From Neisseria uirgultaei (GTDB taxonomy: Bacteria; Pseudomonadota; Gammaproteobacteria; Burkholderiales; Neisseriaceae), in assembly GCF_962719845.1 (NCBI RefSeq), contig NZ_CAUIYF010000003.1, positions 62,001 through 126,000 on the forward strand: 64,000 bases of DNA, written 5' to 3'. The notes beneath the pieces were generated by a model, which was not told where the DNA came from, did not search any database, and worked only from the letters and a program-made list of their open reading frames with translations. The translations under genes were made by a program, and so were the position numbers. Position 1 is the stretch's first letter; every line of letters starts with the position of its first letter. Below, in pieces: positions 58,630 to 64,000 of the stretch.

Positions 58630-58664
58630 GTTCGGACGGCATGCCGACTTTATGCCGTCTGAAG
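58630..58664. repeat. Imperfect DUS inverted pair
   Basis: TTCGGACGGCAT and ATGCCGTCTGAA pair with one mismatch, just upstream of pyrC and downstream of the lipoprotein gene on the minus strand. Confidence 0.7.
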
Positions 58665-59258
58665 TCAGGGGAGAATTAGGGGTTTCCCGTTGTGGGAACG
58701 ATGCGTCAGGTTCAATACTGCCTGTACGGGTAAATCCGGGGAATCGGCGGTTTGTGCGGTCAATACGGTTTCTTCAGGGCTGCCCGCTTCCCGCCAGGCA
58801 TAGCTGATTTGGCGGATTTCAAACGGTGTCTGTACTGCCTGTTCCGCCCTCAATTCTATATTGGCATTTTTCGGCGGCTGTCGGACAAGTCCGTCAAAAT
58901 GTTCCAACAGCGCGGCACTGTCTGCCCGCTCGGCTTTCACACTGCAACTGTCTCGCGTCAGGCTCAAATAATAAATGCCGCCATCGCGTTCAAGCGTCCA
59001 CAACGCCTGTACATCGGGCTCTGCAACCTCCGCCCGCATGTGTAGCGTTTCATCCTTGCCCACAAGGGTAAAACGACCGGTATCGGCAAAAGCTGAAACC
59101 GGTTCAAAACCGCCCTGCGTCGATACGCAGGCATTCCGGAACAAATCGACGGCAATGCGCGCAAAGCTTTGTCGATCCTCGTCGGAAGGTTGATTTTTGG
59201 CACTGCATGCAGCAAAAATAAAAGTTAAAAATAACACAATCGAACGGATTATCTGCAT
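58665..59258 (-). CDS. Hypothetical lipoprotein
   Basis: A 197-residue protein with a lipobox FAAC (MQIIRSIVLFLTFIFAACSA). The mature part has RNACVSTQGGFEPVSAFADT and DSCSVKAERADSAAL, giving two Cys that may pair, and a repeat of strands at the end. I do not recognise a family. The frame also starts at an ATG at 59270 inside a DUS, directly after the tusA stop, so it may be translated with tusA. Confidence 0.75.
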   Translation of the reverse strand: MQIIRSIVLFLTFIFAACSAKNQPSDEDRQSFARIAVDLFRNACVSTQGGFEPVSAFADTGRFTLVGKDETLHMRAEVAEPDVQALWTLERDGGIYYLSLTRDSCSVKAERADSAALLEHFDGLVRQPPKNANIELRAEQAVQTPFEIRQISYAWREAGSPEETVLTAQTADSPDLPVQAVLNLTHRSHNGKPLILP

Positions 59259-59270
59259 TTCAGACGGCAT

Positions 59271-59495
59271 TTATTTGTGTTGGACGACCAGCCTGAATAC
59301 GCCGTCCTGCTCCGAAGCATCCAGCAGCACATGACCGGTTTGGCGGCAAAAAGCCTCAAAATCCCCCGGTGCGCCGCCGTCGGTTGCCAGAACGGTCAAC
59401 ACGTCGCCCTGCTGCATTTGCGCCAAAGCCTTTTTAGCCCGCAAAATAGGCAAAGGGCATTTCAGCCCGATAACGTCCAAAGTTTCGCTGTTCAT
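59271..59495 (-). CDS. tusA: TusA-family sulfurtransferase
   Basis: A 74-residue SirA/TusA protein with the active-site Cys in DVIGLKCPLPILRAKKALAQ at residue 13. The C-P-x-P motif and FEAFCRQTGHVLLDASEQDG are typical. TusA proteins carry sulfane sulfur for tRNA thiolation or sulfur metabolism. It is followed directly by the lipoprotein gene. Confidence 0.9.
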   Translation of the reverse strand: MNSETLDVIGLKCPLPILRAKKALAQMQQGDVLTVLATDGGAPGDFEAFCRQTGHVLLDASEQDGVFRLVVQHK

Positions 59496-59602
59496 GTTCC
59501 GATACCGGTTAAAAGTTTAAATAAAGCCGAATTATACCCCACTTGCTTGCAGCCCTCCCTAGCAACCCATAAAATAAAGCCGTTTTCAATTTGGAGAAAC
59601 TT

Positions 59603-60214
59603 ATGCGCCGCACCGTCCTCCTGCTGCTCGCACTCGCCGCCGGCACATCCCTTGCTGCCGGCTTCAGCCAAAAAGACACGCCGATCAACACCCGCTACCG
59701 CGAAACGCCCGAAGAAGCCGCCGCCCGCGAATTTAAAGAACATACCGCCGAACTGCCGCCGCTGCCCGATACGCACTCGGACGGCTGGTTCGACATTTAT
59801 GTGGATGAAAATTACGGCAAACAGCCGAAAATCCTGCTCGACAGCCTACAAATTATGCCCGCGCCCGACGGTAGTATCCGCTACATTCTCAATATCCGCT
59901 CCGACAAAGGCTACGACAACCTGACTGCCGAAGGCATATTCTGCGCCCGCTCATCCATCCGTTTCGGCAACGACAAACTTTCCTCCTACAAAGTATTCGG
60001 ATACGGTGATACGGTCAACCGCCGTTGGATACAGCCTCGAAATACCGAATGGAAACCGATAGGCGGTGCATTAAGCCGCAACGACGCATTACGCGCCGTC
60101 CTGTATCAGGCATTCTGCGAAGACGGCATACCGACCGACACGCATAGCCTGATACAACGCCTGAAAGAACGTGCCGGACATTATGCGCCATCGATGAAAC
60201 AACACTCCAAATAA
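59603..60214 (+). CDS. CNP1-like family periplasmic protein
   Basis: A 203-residue protein with a signal peptide (MRRTVLLLLALAAGTSLAAG), then EREAAAREFKEHTAELPPLP-type acid region and DTHSDGWFDIYVDENYGKQP. It matches the betaproteobacterial CNP1-like family (KVFGYGDTVNRRWIQPRNTE; CEDGIPTDTHSLIQRLKE). Such proteins are exported and of unknown role. The start is set by TTGGAGAAACTT before ATG at 59603. Confidence 0.8.
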   Translation: MRRTVLLLLALAAGTSLAAGFSQKDTPINTRYRETPEEAAAREFKEHTAELPPLPDTHSDGWFDIYVDENYGKQPKILLDSLQIMPAPDGSIRYILNIRSDKGYDNLTAEGIFCARSSIRFGNDKLSSYKVFGYGDTVNRRWIQPRNTEWKPIGGALSRNDALRAVLYQAFCEDGIPTDTHSLIQRLKERAGHYAPSMKQHSK

Positions 60215-60226
60215 ACCGGATATAAA

Positions 60227-60258
60227 AATGCCGTCTGAAACAATTTTCAGACGGCATT
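60227..60258. terminator. DUS-pair terminator between convergent genes
   Basis: AATGCCGTCTGAAA and TTTTCAGACGGCATT inverted; it serves the CNP1-like gene and accD. Confidence 0.85.
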
Positions 60259-60272
60259 CGCATTATCAGGCA

Positions 60273-61145
60273 TCATGCGGCGGCAACTTTGTCCTGACGG
60301 AGCAACAACGTAATCAAACTGCTGATTCGCTGCTTCATCTCACGCCGGTCGACAATCTGGTCGATTGCGCCTTTCTCCAGTAAAAACTCAGCACGCTGGA
60401 AGCCTTCCGGCAAGGTTTCCCGTACAGTCTGTTCAATAACGCGCGGTCCCGCAAAACCGATTAGGGCATTGGGTTCGGCCAATACGACATCGCCCAGGAA
60501 AGCAAAGCTGGCGGATACGCCGCCCATGGTCGGATCGGTCAATACCGATATAAACGGCAGGCGTTTTTCCGTCAACAAGTGCAGCGCGGCACTGGTTTTC
60601 GTCATCTGCATCAATGAGTTCACACCCTCCTGCATACGCGCACCGCCGGAAGCCGCCACACAGACGAACGGACAATTGTCGGCAACCGCCCGACGGATAC
60701 CTTGTACGAATCGTTCGCCCACAACCGAACCCATCGAACCGCCGATAAAGCGAAATTCAAACGCGGCAACGACGACGGGCAGGCCGTTCATCATCCCCTT
60801 CATCACCACAAGCGCGTCATCTTCCCCGGTCAGCTTGCGTGCCGCCCCCAAACGGTCGGGGTATTTTTTACTGTCTTTAAATTTCAAAGGATCGGTCGGT
60901 TTGACATTACCCGCAACTTCCTCCCTGCCTTCCTCATCCAAAAGCAGATTCAAACGCTGGCGCGCCGATAACGGGTTGTGGTGGTTGCATTTCGGGCAGA
61001 CCTGATTGTTCTGCTGCAACTCGGTCGAATAGATGGTTGCCGAACAAGACGGGCATTTGTGCCACAAACCCTCGGGAACATTGGAAGAACCGTCTTTACC
61101 ACGATTCTTGATTTTGGGTGGCAGGATCTTATCTAACCAGCTCAT
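60273..61145 (-). CDS. accD: Acetyl-CoA carboxylase carboxyltransferase beta subunit
   Basis: AccD with AccA transfers CO2 from biotin to acetyl-CoA. The 290-residue protein has the N-terminal zinc ribbon CPSCSATIYSTEL and CPKCNHHNPLSA, then the crotonase-like domain with VVAAFEFRFIGGSMGSVVGE and CVAASGGARMQEGVNSLMQM, and DPTMGGVSASFAFLGDV with its Gly-rich oxyanion loop. AGGAGTTGTCC precedes ATG at 61145. It lies 36 bases after trpA on the same strand, so they are likely cotranscribed. Confidence 0.96.
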   Translation of the reverse strand: MSWLDKILPPKIKNRGKDGSSNVPEGLWHKCPSCSATIYSTELQQNNQVCPKCNHHNPLSARQRLNLLLDEEGREEVAGNVKPTDPLKFKDSKKYPDRLGAARKLTGEDDALVVMKGMMNGLPVVVAAFEFRFIGGSMGSVVGERFVQGIRRAVADNCPFVCVAASGGARMQEGVNSLMQMTKTSAALHLLTEKRLPFISVLTDPTMGGVSASFAFLGDVVLAEPNALIGFAGPRVIEQTVRETLPEGFQRAEFLLEKGAIDQIVDRREMKQRISSLITLLLRQDKVAAA

Positions 61146-61181
61146 GGACAACTCCTAAAACATTTAGAATGCACGACAGAA

Positions 61182-61967
61182 TCAGCGCACGGCATCCTTC
61201 AACTCTTTGACCAAAGCACCGACGGCCGCAGCCTCGTTGCCCGCATTGTTTTCAATCTCTTTCACAATCCGGCTGCCGACAATGACCGCATCGGCAACCC
61301 GGCCGATTTTGCGCGCGCTTTCGGCATTGCCGATGCCGAAACCGACACCGATGGGAATATCTATATACTGACGCAAATACTCTATTTTACGCGAAACCTC
61401 ATCCGTATCCAAACTTGCCGCGCCCGTTACGCCCTTTAGCGAAACATAATAGACAAATCCGCCTGCCAGCTCGGCAATGGTTTTAATACGGTCTTCCGTC
61501 GTCGTCGGCGCAATCAGGAAAATACAGTCGACCCCGTTGCCTTTCAGCTCGCGATATAAAGAATCGATGGTTTCAATGGGAGAATCCACCGTCAATACGC
61601 CGTCCACACCCGCTTCTGCCGCTTCTCGGGCAAATTCCCGATAACCCATTTTATGCACGGGGTTCAAATATCCCATCAAAACAACCGGCGTTTGCGTGTC
61701 GGTTTCACGAAACTTTCCAACGACATCCAAGACATCGCGCAGCGAAACCCCGTTTGCCAACGCCCGCTCCGCCGCACGCTGAATAGTCGGCCCGTCTGCC
61801 ATCGGGTCGGAAAAAGGCACACCCAACTCTAAAATATCCGCACCATTTGCAACCATACTGTGCATTATTGCCAAAGTTGTCCGAATATCAGGATCGCCCA
61901 CCGTAATATAGGGAATCAATGCCTTCTTATTACCCAATGCGGCAAAAGTCTGTTGGATTCTACTCAT
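61182..61967 (-). CDS. trpA: Tryptophan synthase alpha chain
   Basis: TrpA splits indole-3-glycerol phosphate and passes indole to TrpB. The 261-residue TIM barrel has ALIPYITVGDPD near residue 16, LELGVPFSDPMADGPTIQRA near residue 48 with the catalytic Glu and Asp, VLMGYLNPVHKMG, and the phosphate loop GVGFGIGNAESARKIG near residue 208. It precedes accD. trpB is about 29 kb away. Confidence 0.96.
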   Translation of the reverse strand: MSRIQQTFAALGNKKALIPYITVGDPDIRTTLAIMHSMVANGADILELGVPFSDPMADGPTIQRAAERALANGVSLRDVLDVVGKFRETDTQTPVVLMGYLNPVHKMGYREFAREAAEAGVDGVLTVDSPIETIDSLYRELKGNGVDCIFLIAPTTTEDRIKTIAELAGGFVYYVSLKGVTGAASLDTDEVSRKIEYLRQYIDIPIGVGFGIGNAESARKIGRVADAVIVGSRIVKEIENNAGNEAAAVGALVKELKDAVR

Positions 61968-62362
61968 TTCTCTTACACTCCCAATACCGGCGAGGCTCCG
62001 GCAAACAATCGATAAATCTTTTTAAGTATAACACCTGACGCGCAGATAGGCGAATAGGCATGGCACTTCGATTGTGCAACATATCGCCGTAACCTTTTCA
62101 CCGGAAACGGGCCGTTTTCCAACTGACGGTTTTTATGAACCGATACCAAACAAACCATCAAGACAATCAACAAAAGGGGACAGGTATTGAGCTGATTGAC
62201 CCGCCGTAAAAAGTCTTGAATGGGTAACCGGCATATAGACTGCCGCACCCTTAAATAACTCAGTTTGGAATAAAAAAACCGGATTCCATATATTGCATGG
62301 AATCCGGTTTCATCAAATATCCGGACAGGCTTGATTACACTATCGTGAATATTATAAACAAT
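61968..62362. other. Intergenic region upstream of trpA
   Basis: Apart from the terminator at 62271-62310 I see no gene in these 395 bases. A 91-codon minus-strand frame (61973-62248) has no family match or good start signal. The trpA promoter should lie here. Confidence 0.6.
62271..62310 (-). terminator. Terminator after the lipo-cytochrome gene
   Basis: On the minus strand AACCGGATTCCAT and ATGGAATCCGGTT pair around a 7-base loop, followed by TTTTTTA. Confidence 0.9.
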
Positions 62363-62866
62363 TCAGAATGTTGCACCGGACTGATTGGCCATGTAATCGA
62401 CTGCGGCCTTCACTTCATCATCACTCAAACCGGCATTGCCGCCCTTGGCAGGCATCGCATTAAAACCTTCGATTGCATGTTTGTGTAAGGTTTCCTTGCC
62501 TTTTGCGATACGTGGTGCCCAATCGTCTTTTTTACCCACTGCAGGTGCCCCGGGAATGGTGCCGCCATGACACATTTTACAGCTGGCTTCAAATACTTTC
62601 TGACCATCGACAGCAACGGAAGTTTCTGCTTTTGCTTCCGGTTTAGCTTCCGCCGCAGGTGCCTCCACCTTCTCCTCAGGTTTGGCTTCGGCTGAAGCCG
62701 CTTCTGCAGACGGAGTAGCCTCCTGTGCGGCCGTCTGAACCGAAGATGCCTCGGTCTGAACTTCAGAAGCAACGGCTGGAGCCGCCTCTTGCGCCTCTTG
62801 TTTGCTTTCTTGCGAACAAGCTGCCAAACCTGCCGCCATCATTAAAGTAATCAGTAGTTTGTTCAT
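62363..62866 (-). CDS. Lipoprotein c-type cytochrome
   Basis: A 167-residue protein with a lipobox LAAC (MNKLLITLMMAAGLAACSQE), a 65-residue Ala/Glu/Pro/Lys-rich linker, and a single c-type heme domain. The heme site CKMCHGG is near residue 95, with a Met ligand in FNAMPAKGGN near residue 139. The fold resembles cytochrome c5. The linker and lipid anchor suggest that it reaches from the membrane to a periplasmic partner. It is followed by a good terminator and appears monocistronic. Confidence 0.9.
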   Translation of the reverse strand: MNKLLITLMMAAGLAACSQESKQEAQEAAPAVASEVQTEASSVQTAAQEATPSAEAASAEAKPEEKVEAPAAEAKPEAKAETSVAVDGQKVFEASCKMCHGGTIPGAPAVGKKDDWAPRIAKGKETLHKHAIEGFNAMPAKGGNAGLSDDEVKAAVDYMANQSGATF

Positions 62867-63017
62867 ATTGTGTCTTTCTTGAGTTTTATCTTTAGATTGC
62901 CGCTTTATCCAAACGGTTGGGGAATTCTAACATATGATTCCAATAATCTAGTTCTTTATAATTAGAGTTTTTAGCATAAGTCATATTTTGTGCAAAAAAT
63001 ATGGCTGATAACCATAA

Positions 63018-63176
63018 TCAAACACTTTCACAAATATATCTCATTGTTTTATAATTAAAATTCATATATCTAAATACCTTAAACGAAGTTATCCCATCTG
63101 AAAATTTATCAAGCCCGTCTTTCAACTTTGCATTTTTAACCCAATCCGCCGTATTAGGAATAATAACTTTAGTCAT
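63018..63176 (-). CDS. Doubtful small protein
   Basis: A 52-residue frame (MTKVIIPNTADWVKNAKLKD and on) in AT-rich DNA. No family is recognised. Part of it (KFSDGITSF) translates a degenerate uptake sequence. It may be the stump of a transferred gene. Confidence 0.25.
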   Translation of the reverse strand: MTKVIIPNTADWVKNAKLKDGLDKFSDGITSFKVFRYMNFNYKTMRYICESV

Positions 63177-63322
63177 TATGGTAAGTTGCCATTCAAAATT
63201 ACCACACATTATCATAATGACTTATTGATAAAAGTTTTTACAGGCTTACATTTATGGCGTAAATTACACAAAACAAAATGAATATAATTCAATGATTCTT
63301 AATGTATGCTCAGTTTTTACGC

Positions 63323-63350
63323 AAAAAATAACGCCCCGTTTCGGGGCGTT
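63323..63350 (-). terminator. Terminator after tRNA-Ser
   Basis: ACGCCCC-GTTTC-GGGGCGT is a strong GC hairpin followed on the minus strand by TATTTTTTG. Confidence 0.9.
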
Positions 63351-63359
63351 TGTATTCTA

Positions 63360-63452
63360 TGGCGGAGTAAGAGGGATTCGAACCCTCGATGCAGGTTAAC
63401 CCCACATGCTTCCTTAGCAGGGAAGTGCCTTCAGCCTCTCAGCCATTACTCC
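63360..63452 (-). tRNA. tRNA-Ser (anticodon GCT)
   Basis: The 93-nt minus-strand sequence starts GGAGTAATGGCTGAGAGGCT and ends TTACTCCGCCA, with CCA encoded. The anticodon stem CTTCC/GGAAG has loop CTGCTAA (anticodon GCT), and a long variable arm (GCATGTGGGGTTAACCTGC) marks a serine tRNA. Confidence 0.97.
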
Positions 63453-63603
63453 TAAGGAAAGCAGAATTGTAATTAACTTTGTTGATACCGTCAAGAAGAA
63501 ACAGGAAGCATAAATATCAGCATCTTGAAATTAAATGATATTTACTTCATTAATGCTAGCAATCGGCGTTTCTCAAAACAAAATATCCTTATCAATCAAA
63601 TCC

Positions 63604-64000
63604 TCATAAAAAATGCTTTTGGGCATCTTGCTTAGCTTCCTGAAACCACACATCTTCAGGAAAACGTGCAAGTGCCGCATCCAACGTTGTCAACAAATTC
63701 TGAGACAATACTTTGGCCAGGTATTCTTCTTCGTTGGCTTCGGCAGCCTTGCCCTCCTGTTGGGACAAACCTTCAAAACGTGTTTTGTGTCCGTGTGCCA
63801 AATAGTTGAGGGCGGTAATTTTTTGCGCCCAAAGCTGCGGTATGTCGGGATTGTCCTCAATCATCACCGATAGGATGGATACGGCGGTCGCCAGCCTGCC
63901 GCCGTTCATTCTAAGGTCGAGGGAACGGTTGGGCGGCAGGGTGCTGAGTGTTTCTGCCATTCTGAACCAAAACTCACCGCTGGCTTCGTCGGGTGCATTC
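63604..64000 (-). CDS. Partial CDS, unknown protein C-terminus
   Basis: The frame is open to the right edge (NAPDEASGEFWFRMAETLST and on), so the start is outside the window; an internal Met at 63960 is probably not the start. The visible 131 residues are helical, with AVSILSVMIEDNPDIPQLWA and NLLTTLDAALARFPEDVWFQ, a pattern like TPR-type helical repeats. I do not recognise the protein. It ends KQDAQKHFL. Confidence 0.65.
   Translation of the reverse strand, partial: NAPDEASGEFWFRMAETLSTLPPNRSLDLRMNGGRLATAVSILSVMIEDNPDIPQLWAQKITALNYLAHGHKTRFEGLSQQEGKAAEANEEEYLAKVLSQNLLTTLDAALARFPEDVWFQEAKQDAQKHFL

Larger units (their letters stand above)
62867..63359. other. AT-rich intergenic region with a doubtful small frame
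   Basis: This 493-base stretch is much more AT-rich than its surroundings. It contains the promoter of the lipo-cytochrome gene, the doubtful frame at 63018-63176, a degenerate DUS (CCCATCTGAAA near 63090) and the tRNA-Ser terminator. Confidence 0.6.

Noticed and set aside
61973..62248. 91-codon frame upstream of trpA
   Set aside because: No ribosome binding site, no family match and Cys/Arg-rich chance-like composition.

Overview
The window is chromosomal DNA of a Neisseria species of the meningitidis/gonorrhoeae/lactamica/polysaccharea group. The signs are the very frequent DNA uptake sequence (DUS) ATGCCGTCTGAA, usually as inverted pairs acting as terminators, three Correia elements, dRS3-type repeats, lactoferrin receptor genes lbpB-lbpA, a CdiA/FhaB-type toxin cassette, and a bile-acid symporter very like the crystallised meningococcal protein. 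The exact species cannot be fixed from the window.

Layout. 1-3.1 kb: an AT-rich type II restriction-modification pair beside pheS. 3.4-7.9 kb: rplT-rpmI-infC, then a helix-turn-helix regulator and a WHxH-motif protein between infC and thrS, with tRNA-Val directly upstream of thrS. 8-16.5 kb: tgt, hemH, a cytochrome c, cvrA, a DUF808 protein, lnt and rpoH. 16.6-20.8 kb: an accessory zone with two unknown genes, an SUKH immunity gene, a frameshifted contact-dependent-inhibition toxin cassette and a UPF0114-like relic. 20.9-25.3 kb: yicC, an RDD protein, holA-lptE, pgeF. 25.4-37.1 kb: repeats, the bile-acid symporter, rluD/bamD, comA, trpB, a UDG-like protein, an EamA transporter, rsmA, a lipoprotein with a triplicated 5' end, an ABC ATPase. 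37.2-44.1 kb: folC, SPOR protein, cvpA, purF, greB, trpF. 44.2-49.8 kb: repeats and the Fur-controlled lbpB-lbpA operon. 49.9-54.2 kb: a 26-repeat type I-C-like CRISPR array with only cas2 and cas1, plus a spermidine synthase relic. 54.3-64 kb: era, rnc, a DUF2185 protein, ribH, nusB, pyrC, tusA, accD, trpA, a lipo-cytochrome c, tRNA-Ser and a partial gene.

The genes serve translation (pheS, thrS, rplT, rpmI, infC, two tRNAs), RNA processing (rnc, era, rsmA, rluD, yicC, tgt), envelope biogenesis (lnt, bamD, lptE), competence (comA), tryptophan synthesis from scattered genes (trpA, trpB, trpF), and iron capture from host lactoferrin.

The most unusual observations are: a 38-bp copy of the 3' end of era at the far side of the CRISPR-cas1-cas2 block; foreign DUS dialects at the edges of several accessory insertions; a 56-bp tandem triplication of a signal-peptide start that makes a 19-codon leader overlapping a lipoprotein start; a 2-bp frameshift separating a toxin domain from its delivery protein; and a terminator-like hairpin between tRNA-Val and thrS.
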